Below, piece by piece: positions 55,552 through 63,443 of a stretch of DNA of 64,000 bases; position 1 is the first letter of the stretch; each line of letters starts with the position of its first letter. Made by a program: the position numbers and the translations under genes. The stretch covers positions 124,001 to 188,000 of the forward strand of contig NZ_JAAFIX010000007.1 of the NCBI RefSeq assembly GCF_013297935.1, in the 5' to 3' direction. The notes under the pieces are model-generated. The model was not told where the DNA came from. It did no database searches and saw only the letters and a program-made list of their open reading frames with translations. The DNA is from Rhodoferax sp. (GTDB lineage Bacteria > Pseudomonadota > Gammaproteobacteria > Burkholderiales > Burkholderiaceae_C).

Positions 55552-55580
55552 TTAGTCCTAGCAGCGCGGGCTTTCTTACA
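55552..55580 (-). promoter_or_regulatory. Candidate ECF promoter of the bufferin operon
   Basis: Minus strand TGTAAG, 17 nt, GACTAA, about 85-110 bp before the precursor gene and facing away from the divergent ECF sigma gene. TGTAA-type -35 boxes are typical of ECF sigma factors. A perfect TCAAA-TTAT-TTTGA repeat sits at 55588-55601. Confidence 0.5.
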
Positions 55581-55642
55581 GCGCCCGTCAAATTATTTTG
55601 ATATCGGCCCCGTACACTGACCACTTCATTTCCGGGATGCCC

Positions 55643-56212
55643 ATGACCAGCTACGAGCAACAGGTCGCCGACCTTCGCGACTATCTCTATAAATTCGCCC
55701 GCATGCAACTGCGCAATGATGCATGGGCCGAAGATGCTGTGTCAGAGACCCTACTCGCGGCACTGGCCAAACCCCAGTCTTTTGCACAGCGCAGCCAACT
55801 CAAGACCTGGCTGGTCGGCATCCTGAAACACAAAGTGGTGGATGCACTGCGACACCACGGCCGCGAAGTCACTGCGGGGAGCAACTCGGAAGACGACGAC
55901 ACCGACCCTTTGGAACTGATGAGCTTCAAGGCAGACGGCCACTTCACCGAGGCCCCCGCGGACTGGGGAAACCCGGAGCAGCAAACCCAGAGCCGCCAGT
56001 TTTTTGAAGTGCTGGAGGCGTGTGCTGACAAACTGCCCGCGGTGCAAGGGCGTTTGTTTTTAATGCGCGAGTGGCTCGAACTCTCCAGTGAAGAAATTTG
56101 TAAGGAGTTGAACCTGACGCCGACGAACCTCTACGTCCAACTCCACCGTGCCCGGTTGCGCCTGAGGGAGTGTCTCGCCATGAACTGGTTCCAACACGTG
56201 GAGGCTCCATGA
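55643..56212 (+). CDS. ECF-type RNA polymerase sigma factor
   Basis: 189 aa. Region 2 (LRDYLYKFARMQL, WAEDAVSETLLAAL, LKTWLVGILKHKVVDALR) and region 4 (LPAVQGRLFLMREWLELSSE, ICKELNLTPTNLYVQLHRAR). Between them is a long acidic linker (SEDDDTDPLELM). Divergent from the bufferin operon and coupled by ATGA to a zinc-finger anti-sigma gene. Probably drives both its own unit and the bufferin genes in response to a metal or redox signal. ATG 55637 is an alternative start. Confidence 0.9.
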   Translation: MTSYEQQVADLRDYLYKFARMQLRNDAWAEDAVSETLLAALAKPQSFAQRSQLKTWLVGILKHKVVDALRHHGREVTAGSNSEDDDTDPLELMSFKADGHFTEAPADWGNPEQQTQSRQFFEVLEACADKLPAVQGRLFLMREWLELSSEEICKELNLTPTNLYVQLHRARLRLRECLAMNWFQHVEAP

Positions 56213-56421
56213 AACTATTAAGCCGCACCTGCAAAGAAGCCGCCGCGCTGATGGTGGCACGTGAAGATCGCGCACTGCCCTTCTTCGACCATGCGGCTCT
56301 TCGCCTGCATTTGATGGCCTGCAGAGCATGCCCCCGCTTCGAAAAACAACTCTTAACCCTGCGCAACAGCATGCGCCAGTGGCGGCATTACAGCGAAAAC
56401 GATGCCGATTCTGCCGGCTAG
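56209..56421 (+). CDS. Short zf-HC2 anti-sigma factor
   Basis: 70 aa. LSRTCKEAAALMVAREDR, then the zinc-binding H-x3-C-x2-C in LRLHLMACRACPRFEKQL. No membrane segment, so it is a soluble zinc-binding anti-sigma. It would hold the ECF factor until zinc or thiol status changes. Overlaps the sigma gene by 4 nt. Confidence 0.85.
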   Translation: MKLLSRTCKEAAALMVAREDRALPFFDHAALRLHLMACRACPRFEKQLLTLRNSMRQWRHYSENDADSAG

Positions 56422-56450
56422 CCTGAAAAAACAAGAAAAATTAGGTTTCG

Positions 56451-56510
56451 ACCGCAAAGTAACGCATAATGGTTTGGCATTGCCGAAATATCGGTATGCA
56501 AGTTTGCGGT
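56451..56510 (+). other. Nested inverted repeats upstream of the RRM gene
   Basis: Outer arms ACCGCAAA (56451-56458) and TTTGCGGT (56503-56510) enclose an inner hairpin: GCAT-TG-CCGA-AATA-TCGG-T-ATGC (56477-56499). Either a structured leader or a protein-binding site, depending on the transcript start. Confidence 0.5.
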
Positions 56511-56566
56511 GATTAGTCAGTTTCGCGTCTGCTTTAAGTCTTCAATGGTTTGTTGATTGCGGTTAA

Positions 56567-56602
56567 GGACTCCATCGCGTTTTGAGTTATTTTGAGGAGT
56601 CC
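56567..56602 (+). promoter_or_regulatory. Ribosome-site-sequestering hairpin of the RRM gene
   Basis: GGACTCC (56567-56573) pairs perfectly with GGAGTCC (56596-56602), which contains the Shine-Dalgarno (GAGGAG) just before ATG 56607. Folding would block translation. Confidence 0.65.
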
Positions 56603-56606
56603 CTCC

Positions 56607-57038
56607 ATGGGCAACAAACTTTACGTCGGCAACCTGCCATATTCTTTCCGTGACGAAGACCTGCAACAAGCGTTTTCCCAGCACGGTTCCGTTTCCAGCG
56701 CCAAAGTCATGATGGAACGCGACACAGGTCGCTCCAAGGGTTTCGGCTTTGTGGAAATGGGCAGCGATGCTGAAGCACAAACCGCTATCAACGCCATGAA
56801 CGGTCAACAGTTCGGTGGCCGCGGTCTCGTGGTGAACGAAGCCCGTCCGATGGAGCCACGTCCTCCACGTTCCGGCGGCTTCGGCGGCGGTGCTGGCGGT
56901 GGCGGCGGCTACGGCGGCGGTGGCCGTTCCGGTGGCGGCGGCTTCGGCGGCGGCGGCCGTTCCGGTGGCGGCGGCTACGGCGGCGGCGGTGACCGTTCCG
57001 GTGGCGGCGGCTACGGCGGTGGCCGTTCCAGCTACTAA
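56607..57038 (+). CDS. Glycine-rich RRM RNA-binding protein
   Basis: 143 aa. RRM at 3-80: RNP2 LYVGNLPY and RNP1 KGFGFVEM, with all aromatic RNA-contacting residues. The tail (about 88-143) is a Gly/Arg/Tyr-rich low-complexity stretch of repeated RSGGGGYGGG units, encoded by near-perfect DNA repeats (56875-57030). Such proteins bind single-stranded RNA and are often cold-induced in bacteria. ATG 56607 fits the family; the upstream ATG at 56592 overlaps the SD. Confidence 0.93.
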   Translation: MGNKLYVGNLPYSFRDEDLQQAFSQHGSVSSAKVMMERDTGRSKGFGFVEMGSDAEAQTAINAMNGQQFGGRGLVVNEARPMEPRPPRSGGFGGGAGGGGGYGGGGRSGGGGFGGGGRSGGGGYGGGGDRSGGGGYGGGRSSY

Positions 57039-57063
57039 GCCAGGAACTGCTTCTGCAGCATGT

Positions 57064-57088
57064 AAAAGGGACCTTCGGGTCCCTTTTT
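57064..57088 (+). terminator. Terminator of the RRM gene
   Basis: AAAAGGGACC-TTCG-GGTCCCTTTTT, a 10-bp stem with a stable TTCG tetraloop. Confidence 0.93.
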
Positions 57089-57105
57089 GTTTGGTGGAAA
57101 GCTCT

Positions 57106-57891
57106 TTAAAGCTCGTCGATCCGGCGTTTGCGCGGGCGACCGGCAAGAACCCGATCAAAAATCCCATTCGGCAAAACCCGGAGTAGCTTGGCCACCCAGC
57201 CCATTTGCCACGGAATCACGCGATAACGGTCACCACGCTGAATTGCCGCAAACGCCTTGTCAGCAAAATCGTCCGGCTGCATGAGAAACGGCATGGAATA
57301 CCGGTTTTGACGGGTCAGCGGCGTGTCGATGTACCCCGGACACAAAGTGACCACCTTCACCCCACTTGCGCGCAACTCACCACGCAAAGACTCACAGTAA
57401 GCAATCACCGCTGCTTTGCTTGCGCAATACGCACCATGGCCGGGCAGGCCCCGGATCCCGGCCACACTACCGATCCCCACCAGGCAGCCGGACCCCCGCG
57501 CCTCCATGGCCCGCACAAAGGGATGAAAAGTTGCTGCCAGCCCGGTGTTGTTGGTTGCAAACGTGCGCTGCATCACTTGAAGGTCGCTCAGAACACCGGT
57601 GTCCATGCCGATGCTGATACCGGCGTTCGCCACTACTACGTCAGGCACGCCTTGCGCCTGCAAACACGCTTGTCCCGCAGACACGATGCTGTCGACATCT
57701 GAGACGTCCGCACTGTAGACCCGGAAACGTTGTGAATCTAAACCCTCTGTTCGGGCCCACTCTTGAATTTCTGAAGTGCGCCGGGCCGCCAGCGCCAGCG
57801 AAAAGCCTGCGTCATAAAAGCGCTTGGCCAATGCTTGGCCGATGCCACTGGAGGCACCTGTTATAAAAATCAATGGTGGCATTCCGGGCAC
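57106..57891 (-). CDS. Short-chain dehydrogenase/reductase
   Basis: 261 aa. Cofactor loop TGASSGIGQALAKRF, NAG in VVANAGIS, catalytic Ser in GIGSVAG and YCASKAA (Tyr, Lys). After the fold, a basic tail (RVLAGRPRKRRIDEL). Substrate not predictable; the tail suggests membrane association, as in lipid-acting SDRs. It is 17 bp downstream of lptC, where lptA and lptB are usual. Confidence 0.9.
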   Translation of the reverse strand: MPGMPPLIFITGASSGIGQALAKRFYDAGFSLALAARRTSEIQEWARTEGLDSQRFRVYSADVSDVDSIVSAGQACLQAQGVPDVVVANAGISIGMDTGVLSDLQVMQRTFATNNTGLAATFHPFVRAMEARGSGCLVGIGSVAGIRGLPGHGAYCASKAAVIAYCESLRGELRASGVKVVTLCPGYIDTPLTRQNRYSMPFLMQPDDFADKAFAAIQRGDRYRVIPWQMGWVAKLLRVLPNGIFDRVLAGRPRKRRIDEL

Positions 57892-57908
57892 TCCCCAATT
57901 GGTGAAGG

Positions 57909-58526
57909 TCAGCGCTTTGCAGGAATCAGGGTGCCGCGCACCCGCCCCTGCAAGCGAATGGTCTGCTGAACGTTATCGAACTCCAGGCTGTTTGCGGTAA
58001 ACACATCCTGCCCGCGCCGCAGTTCTACCGGTTTGTGGGACTTGACTTGTTCGGTATCCATGAACGCGTGCAGGAACTCACCCCGGTATTCAGAACGTGG
58101 CTGCCCCGGCGATGCGCCTTGTGCGGCCAGTGCTTCTCGAATGACAAGCGCATTCCCGAGAAGCTGCACTTCGGAGCCGTCTTCATTGGCCAGGCCCCGT
58201 TCGGCCGAGGCCGTAGTCAGGCGGCCCTTTGTATCGAAGGAGCGGATGCGTATTGCATCGATTTCAAGCCACTTCGTGTCGGGAAAGTGTTTCGCGACTC
58301 GCCCCATCACTTCGGAACGCAATTGACCTGATGCATCGAAGGTTTTGACACTAAAGCCCTCCATGAAATAGTCCGGCTCATGCCCCCGGACCCGCTCCGC
58401 GACCGCAGGCTCAGGCACGGGGGTACTCCTCACAAGCCAATACGTACCTAGCGCCAGCACACCCATGACCAGGACAGGCAGGTACAGCATGAGCCGCTCC
58501 CAGGCGGCATACAACAGGCCCTTCAT
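57909..58526 (-). CDS. lptC: LPS export protein LptC
   Basis: 205 aa. One N-terminal membrane anchor (about 12-32), then an OstA-like fold: YFMEGFSVKTFDASGQLRSE, DGSEVQLLGNAL and LEFDNVQQTIRLQGRVRG. Bridges LptBFG to LptA in the periplasm. ATG 58526 overlaps the kdsC stop. In this window lptA and lptB do not follow. Confidence 0.9.
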   Translation of the reverse strand: MKGLLYAAWERLMLYLPVLVMGVLALGTYWLVRSTPVPEPAVAERVRGHEPDYFMEGFSVKTFDASGQLRSEVMGRVAKHFPDTKWLEIDAIRIRSFDTKGRLTTASAERGLANEDGSEVQLLGNALVIREALAAQGASPGQPRSEYRGEFLHAFMDTEQVKSHKPVELRRGQDVFTANSLEFDNVQQTIRLQGRVRGTLIPAKR

Positions 58527-59068
58527 CCGAGATAAGGTTTCAACAGGCCTGCATATCGCCCGCTGGCCACCAGAAGAACATCGCACACCTCCCGCACCGC
58601 CCCATGCCCGCCTGCCGCGCGGGTCACGTAGTGAGCGCGACCGCTCACTTCTGCATGGGCGTTCGGCGGCGCACATGCAAAGCGCGCCCGTTGCATCATG
58701 GGCAAATCAGGCCAATCGTCGCCCATGGCGGCGGCCTGATCCCAGGTTGCGCCCAGCTCTTGGAGAATTTCTTCAGCAGCAGGCTGTTTATCCTCGGTCC
58801 CGAATCTCGCGTGCTGCACGCCCAAAGCGCTGAGCCGGGCACGCAAAGCCGCAGAGTCGCGACCGGTCACCACGGCGGGCGTGATACCTGCTTTTTGAAG
58901 TAGCTTGAGTCCATGACCATCCAGCGTGTTGAACCGTTTGCTGGTTTCGCCTTCGGCGGTAAAGAGGAGGCCACCATCCGTCAACACCCCGTCAACGTCG
59001 AGAAAAAGCACGCGGATACCTTGCGCCTTCAGTAACAAATCCGGGGGAAAGTTCAGGAGTGGAGACAT
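58523..59068 (-). CDS. kdsC: 3-deoxy-D-manno-octulosonate 8-phosphate phosphatase
   Basis: 181 aa. HAD motif I FLDVDGVLTDG, motif II TGRD, motif III/IV GDDWPDLPMM; no cap domain, as for KdsC. Removes phosphate from KDO-8-P. Neighbouring kdsD and lptC fit the KDO/LPS pathway; start and stop overlap on both sides. Confidence 0.95.
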   Translation of the reverse strand: MSPLLNFPPDLLLKAQGIRVLFLDVDGVLTDGGLLFTAEGETSKRFNTLDGHGLKLLQKAGITPAVVTGRDSAALRARLSALGVQHARFGTEDKQPAAEEILQELGATWDQAAAMGDDWPDLPMMQRARFACAPPNAHAEVSGRAHYVTRAAGGHGAVREVCDVLLVASGRYAGLLKPYLG

Positions 59069-60069
59069 CAGATAACCTTGGCACGCATCAAGTCGTTGCT
59101 GTTCACTGCGCCGCAGAGGTGTCCGGCTTCATCCAGCACGAGGACGCTGGTGATGCGACGCGCCTCCATCAAGTCCGCAGCATCCACTGCCAAGGCGTGC
59201 GCACTTATGGTGCACGGCGAGGTGTGCATGACTTCAGCCGCTGTTTTGCCCCGCAAGTCAGTCCCTTGTTCAACGAGGCGCCGCAAGTCCCCATCGGTAA
59301 AGATGCCGACCACAGCGCCGGCTTCGGAGACCACCGCTGTGGCACCGAGCCCTTTACTGCTCATCTCACGCATCAACTCACTGAAGCTTGCCTCGGGCAA
59401 TACACGGGGAACTGCGTCACCGCTACGCATCACATCGGAGACATGGGTGAGTAGCTTGCGTCCGAGTGCTCCGCCGGGGTGCGAACGGGCGAAGTCCTCG
59501 GCGCGGAATCCGCGGGCATCGAGCAGTGCAACCGCCAGAGCGTCTCCCATGGCAAGTTGCGCGGTAGTGCTGGCGGTGGGGGCGAGGTTCAACGGACACG
59601 CCTCTTTGCTCACGGCGGTGTCAATCCAGAGGTTGGCATGCATTGCCATGGTGCTGCGACCGTTGCCGGTCATGGCCACCAGAGGCACGCCCAATCGCTT
59701 GAGAACCGGCAGGATGGCGGCGACCTCCTGCGACTCGCCGCTGTTGGAGATCATGAGCACCATATCGGAGGGGGTGACCATGCCGAGGTCGCCGTGGCTG
59801 GCTTCGCCGGGGTGCACAAACATAGCGGGCGTGCCAGTCGAGGCGAGGGTGGCGGCAATCTTCCGCCCGACGTGGCCGCTTTTTCCCATCCCCATGACAA
59901 CGACGCGCCCCTCAAGACCCAATATGACTTCCACCGCTTGGGTAAATCCTTGGCCTATGCGGGACTTCAGTCCTTGAATAGCTGCGGCTTCGGTGTCGAA
60001 CGTTTCATGGGCGAGGTCAAGAGCCCGTTGGGCATTGAAGGAGGAAACCTTCGAGATGGGTGCTGTCAT
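59068..60069 (-). CDS. kdsD: Arabinose-5-phosphate isomerase
   Basis: 333 aa. SIS domain with VVVMGMGKSGHVGRKIAAT, HPGEASHGDLGM, SNSGES, and two C-terminal CBS domains (from about 210). Converts ribulose-5-phosphate to arabinose-5-phosphate, the KDO precursor. First gene of kdsD-kdsC-lptC. Confidence 0.95.
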   Translation of the reverse strand: MTAPISKVSSFNAQRALDLAHETFDTEAAAIQGLKSRIGQGFTQAVEVILGLEGRVVVMGMGKSGHVGRKIAATLASTGTPAMFVHPGEASHGDLGMVTPSDMVLMISNSGESQEVAAILPVLKRLGVPLVAMTGNGRSTMAMHANLWIDTAVSKEACPLNLAPTASTTAQLAMGDALAVALLDARGFRAEDFARSHPGGALGRKLLTHVSDVMRSGDAVPRVLPEASFSELMREMSSKGLGATAVVSEAGAVVGIFTDGDLRRLVEQGTDLRGKTAAEVMHTSPCTISAHALAVDAADLMEARRITSVLVLDEAGHLCGAVNSNDLMRAKVI

Positions 60070-60112
60070 GCCGGCATTTTATAGAGTGCATGTCTCTTGC
60101 TAGTATCAGTGC

Positions 60113-62101
60113 ATGTCCGGTTTAGAAATTACCTTGCTCTACCTTTTTGCTGCGGTGCTCGGCGTCGTGGTCTGCCGCTCGCTCAAATTGCCGCCTATGC
60201 TGGGTTACCTAGCCGTCGGGGTCATCATCGGCCCGAACGCGTTGGCGCTGTCGCAGAACTCCGAGGCCGTGCGACACCTTGGTGAGTTCGGCGTGGTCTT
60301 TCTGATGTTCGTGATCGGGCTGGAGTTCAACCTTCCCCGCCTGCGCTCCATGCGCCAGCACGTATTCGGCTTGGGGCTCTTGCAAGTCAGCCTGACCATT
60401 CTTCTTGCGACCGGACTGACTTTAGCCATTTCCATGTGGTTACCCAGCGCTTGGAACCTGAGCTGGCAGGCAGCGTTGGCGCTGTCGAGCGCCTTGGCCA
60501 TGAGCAGCACGGCCATCGTCGTCAAGTTGATGGTGGAACGACTGGAAATGGAATCCGAGCACGGCAAACGCGTCATGGGCGTCCTGCTGTTTCAGGATCT
60601 GGCCGTCGTGCCGCTTCTGGTGCTGATACCGGCATTAAGTGCTTCCGGTGAGGCCTTGATTGAAGCCCTTGCCATTGCTGCGGTCAAGGCCACCGTGCTG
60701 GTCACTGTGTTGTTGGTCGGCGGTCAGCACGTGATGCGACGCTGGCTCACGCTGGTGGTGCGGCGGAAAAGTGAGGAATTGTTTGTCCTCAACCTGCTGC
60801 TGATCACACTGGGACTGGCGTGGCTCACCGAGCTGGCCGGGCTGAGCTTGGCCTTGGGTGCGTTTATCGCCGGCATGTTGATTTCAGAAACCGAGTACAA
60901 GCACCAGGTCGAAACAGATATCAGGCCCTTTCATGACGTGCTGCTTGGGCTCTTTTTCATCAGCATCGGCATGCTGCTGGATTGGCGGCTGGTGCTGGAG
61001 CGCTGGCCTCTAGTCCTCTTGTTATTGGTCGTACCCACGCTGTTCAAGGCGGCCTTGGTGGCGGCCATCGCCCGGCTACTCGGCTCTACCGCAGGCGTGT
61101 CTCTTCGTACGGGGCTGTACCTCGCGCAAGCGGGCGAGTTCGGTTTTGTGTTGCTGACTTTGGCGCAAAAGAATTCTCTGGTGCCCCCGGAGCTCCTGAA
61201 TCCGATTTTGGCAGGCATGGTTCTGTCGATGTTGATCACGCCATTCATCGTGATGAATACCAACCGGATTGTCATGAAGCTCGTGAGCAGCGAGTGGTTG
61301 CAGCAGTCGCTGCAAATGACCTCTATCGCCCGAAAGTCAATTAACGCCAACCAACATGTGATCATTTGCGGCTACGGGCGCTGCGGCCAGAACATGGCCC
61401 GCATGCTGGAAACAGAAGGCATTCCCTACATGGCACTCGATCTGGACCCGGACCGGGTGCGGCAGGCCGCGGCCGCCGGACACTCTGTGGTTTTTGGCGA
61501 TGCCGCACGGCTGCAGGCCCTGATGGCTGCCGGCCTGGCGCGCGCCAGTGCCGTGGTGATTACCTACCTCGATACCGCGGGTGCCTTGAAAGTACTGGCG
61601 AACACGCGCTCCCATGCGCCCCAGGTGCCAGTCATTGTGCGCACCCAGGACGATCAGAATCTCGAGAAGCTGCAGGCCGCCGGTGCGACCGAAGTGGTTC
61701 CGGAAGCCATAGAAGGCTCTCTCATGCTGGCAAGCCATGCTCTCGCGCTCGTGGGAGTCCCGATGCGGCGTGTGATCCGCATCGTGCAAGAGCAACGAGA
61801 TGCACGCTACAACTTGTTAAAGGGCTTTTTCCACGGTGCAGATGACAACTCTGTGGACGAGCTGGATAACGAACGGCTAACGACACTGACCTTGCCGGCT
61901 GGGTTCCGGGCCCAAGGACGGCCACTGGAGGAGTTTCATTTGGAGCTTCTGGATGTGCGGTTGGTCAGTTTACGTCGTGGTGACGGTAAGCAAGTGGTGA
62001 TTGATGAGGCCGTGTGCTTGCTACCCGGGGACATCCTGGTTCTGAGTGGCAAGGCGACCGAATTGGCGAGCGCTGAACAAAAATTGCTCAAAGGCCTTTG
62101 A
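60113..62101 (+). CDS. Kef-type (CPA2) cation:proton antiporter with TrkA domains
   Basis: 662 aa. About twelve membrane helices (GYLAVGVIIGPNALAL, FLMFVIGLEFNLPRLR, GVLLFQDLAVVPLLVL), then a Rossmann RCK domain (HVIICGYGRCGQNMARML) and a TrkA_C domain (560-660). Potassium or sodium efflux against protons. No KefF/G ancillary gene is adjacent. Divergent from kdsD. Confidence 0.92.
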   Translation: MSGLEITLLYLFAAVLGVVVCRSLKLPPMLGYLAVGVIIGPNALALSQNSEAVRHLGEFGVVFLMFVIGLEFNLPRLRSMRQHVFGLGLLQVSLTILLATGLTLAISMWLPSAWNLSWQAALALSSALAMSSTAIVVKLMVERLEMESEHGKRVMGVLLFQDLAVVPLLVLIPALSASGEALIEALAIAAVKATVLVTVLLVGGQHVMRRWLTLVVRRKSEELFVLNLLLITLGLAWLTELAGLSLALGAFIAGMLISETEYKHQVETDIRPFHDVLLGLFFISIGMLLDWRLVLERWPLVLLLLVVPTLFKAALVAAIARLLGSTAGVSLRTGLYLAQAGEFGFVLLTLAQKNSLVPPELLNPILAGMVLSMLITPFIVMNTNRIVMKLVSSEWLQQSLQMTSIARKSINANQHVIICGYGRCGQNMARMLETEGIPYMALDLDPDRVRQAAAAGHSVVFGDAARLQALMAAGLARASAVVITYLDTAGALKVLANTRSHAPQVPVIVRTQDDQNLEKLQAAGATEVVPEAIEGSLMLASHALALVGVPMRRVIRIVQEQRDARYNLLKGFFHGADDNSVDELDNERLTTLTLPAGFRAQGRPLEEFHLELLDVRLVSLRRGDGKQVVIDEAVCLLPGDILVLSGKATELASAEQKLLKGL

Positions 62102-62132
62102 GCATCGGCTGGCTTGCGCGCACAATAGCGCC

Positions 62133-62152
62133 GCGCCACTTTGGCGCTTTTT
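62133..62152 (+). terminator. Possible terminator before apt
   Basis: GCGCCA-CTT-TGGCGC-TTTTT, a short 6-bp stem, 11 bp before the apt ATG. Confidence 0.6.
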
Positions 62153-62163
62153 CATGAGTATTT

Positions 62164-62718
62164 ATGCAACATCTGAGCATCAACCAGTATCTTCGTGACC
62201 ACATCCGTACCGTGCCGGACTGGCCTACCCCGGGTGTTCAATTTCGCGATATCACCCCATTGCTGCAAGATGCCAAGGTATTCAGGGTCTTGATTGACGC
62301 GTTTGTGCACCGCTACATGGACCCGGCCATGCGTCCGGACGTGGTGGCCGGATTGGATGCCCGGGGCTTTATTCTGGGCGCCGTCGTTGCCTATGAACTC
62401 AACATCGGATTCGTGCCTATCCGGAAAAAAGGCAAGTTGCCCTTCACTACCGTCGAGGAGACCTACGAACTCGAGTACGGCAGTGCCACTGTAGAGCTCC
62501 ACACGGATGCGGTGAAGCCCGGAGATCGTGTGCTGCTGATTGACGATTTGATTGCGACCGGCGGCACCATGATGGCGGGCAAGAAACTACTGGAACGCCA
62601 AGGCGCGCATGTCATGGAAGGCGCTGCCATCGTAGATCTGCCGGAATTGGGCGGTTCGGACAAACTCCGTGAGTCCGGCTTGCCCTTGTTCACCTTGGTA
62701 GATTTCTCAGGACACTGA
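62164..62718 (+). CDS. apt: Adenine phosphoribosyltransferase
   Basis: 184 aa. Start with [37 protein letters not shown] and PRPP-binding [14 protein letters not shown]. Salvages adenine to AMP. Convergent with the following unknown gene. Confidence 0.95.
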   Translation: MQHLSINQYLRDHIRTVPDWPTPGVQFRDITPLLQDAKVFRVLIDAFVHRYMDPAMRPDVVAGLDARGFILGAVVAYELNIGFVPIRKKGKLPFTTVEETYELEYGSATVELHTDAVKPGDRVLLIDDLIATGGTMMAGKKLLERQGAHVMEGAAIVDLPELGGSDKLRESGLPLFTLVDFSGH

Positions 62719-62737
62719 GTCAAGCTACCACGGTAGG

Positions 62738-63406
62738 CTAGTTCAACTCACCGTACTGCGTTGCGCTCAGCGGGGATTGACGGTCTTCCAGCTCGGTGTC
62801 GGCAAACTTTGTCGGCACCGGGTTCCTGCGACCTGACTTTACAATTTCACCGGGCGCCGACAGCGCAGGGGCGGCCGCTACGCCGGCAAGTGCCTGCTTG
62901 AACGCCTCGACCTCAGACGCTGCCAATGGCTCGAACCGGCGCGGCTTTGGCAGCGTCTTTTCATGGTCGTCTTCGACAAGCGCCATCGTCGAACTCAAGT
63001 GCTCATTGACACGCCAATAGACCGCGGTAACCAGAAGGTCGAACCGGCTTTTAGCGATTTTGGCAATGCGCTTCTCGATATCGACGAGGCGAGCGGTTTC
63101 GCGCACATTGGGTTCCGCCATATCCATCATGATCAGGTACTGGCGTCCCCGCGAATCTAGGGACAGCACCTTGAACTTATAGCTGCTGGAGAGCAAGCCC
63201 GCACCGGTCATAGACTCGCGAACCACGCTGTACAGGGATTCCCGGCGCTCGAGGCGCTCACTCTTGCGGCCACCCTGTGCAGTGGCGTTGTTTCCTGAAA
63301 CCTTATTGCGACTTTGCCGGCCCGACTCTGAACCCTCCAGCCCGGAGTGCTGCGTTTGCGACCTGTTTTGCCGGGCTGGTCGGCTGAACCAATTGAAAAA
63401 CGACAT
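62738..63406 (-). CDS. Conserved hypothetical protein
   Basis: 222 aa. A basic, low-complexity N-terminus (SFFNWFSRPARQNRSQTQ) leads to an ordered middle: RRESLYSVVRESMTGAGLLS, VLSLDSRGRQYLIMMDM, RIAKIAKSRFDLLVTAVYWR. The tail is Pro/Ala-rich and disordered. No named domain recognised; it looks like a Burkholderiales-specific protein. Adjacent to mnmE (37 bp after it), maybe co-transcribed. Confidence 0.75.
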   Translation of the reverse strand: MSFFNWFSRPARQNRSQTQHSGLEGSESGRQSRNKVSGNNATAQGGRKSERLERRESLYSVVRESMTGAGLLSSSYKFKVLSLDSRGRQYLIMMDMAEPNVRETARLVDIEKRIAKIAKSRFDLLVTAVYWRVNEHLSSTMALVEDDHEKTLPKPRRFEPLAASEVEAFKQALAGVAAAPALSAPGEIVKSGRRNPVPTKFADTELEDRQSPLSATQYGELN

Positions 63407-63443
63407 TCGGCGTGCTCCTTAACCTTGTGCTGCCTCAGCGAGG

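Noticed and set aside
56875..57030. Tandem GC-rich repeats as a CRISPR-like or satellite array
   Set aside because: They encode the Gly/Arg/Tyr tail of the RRM protein in frame; no spacers of constant length.
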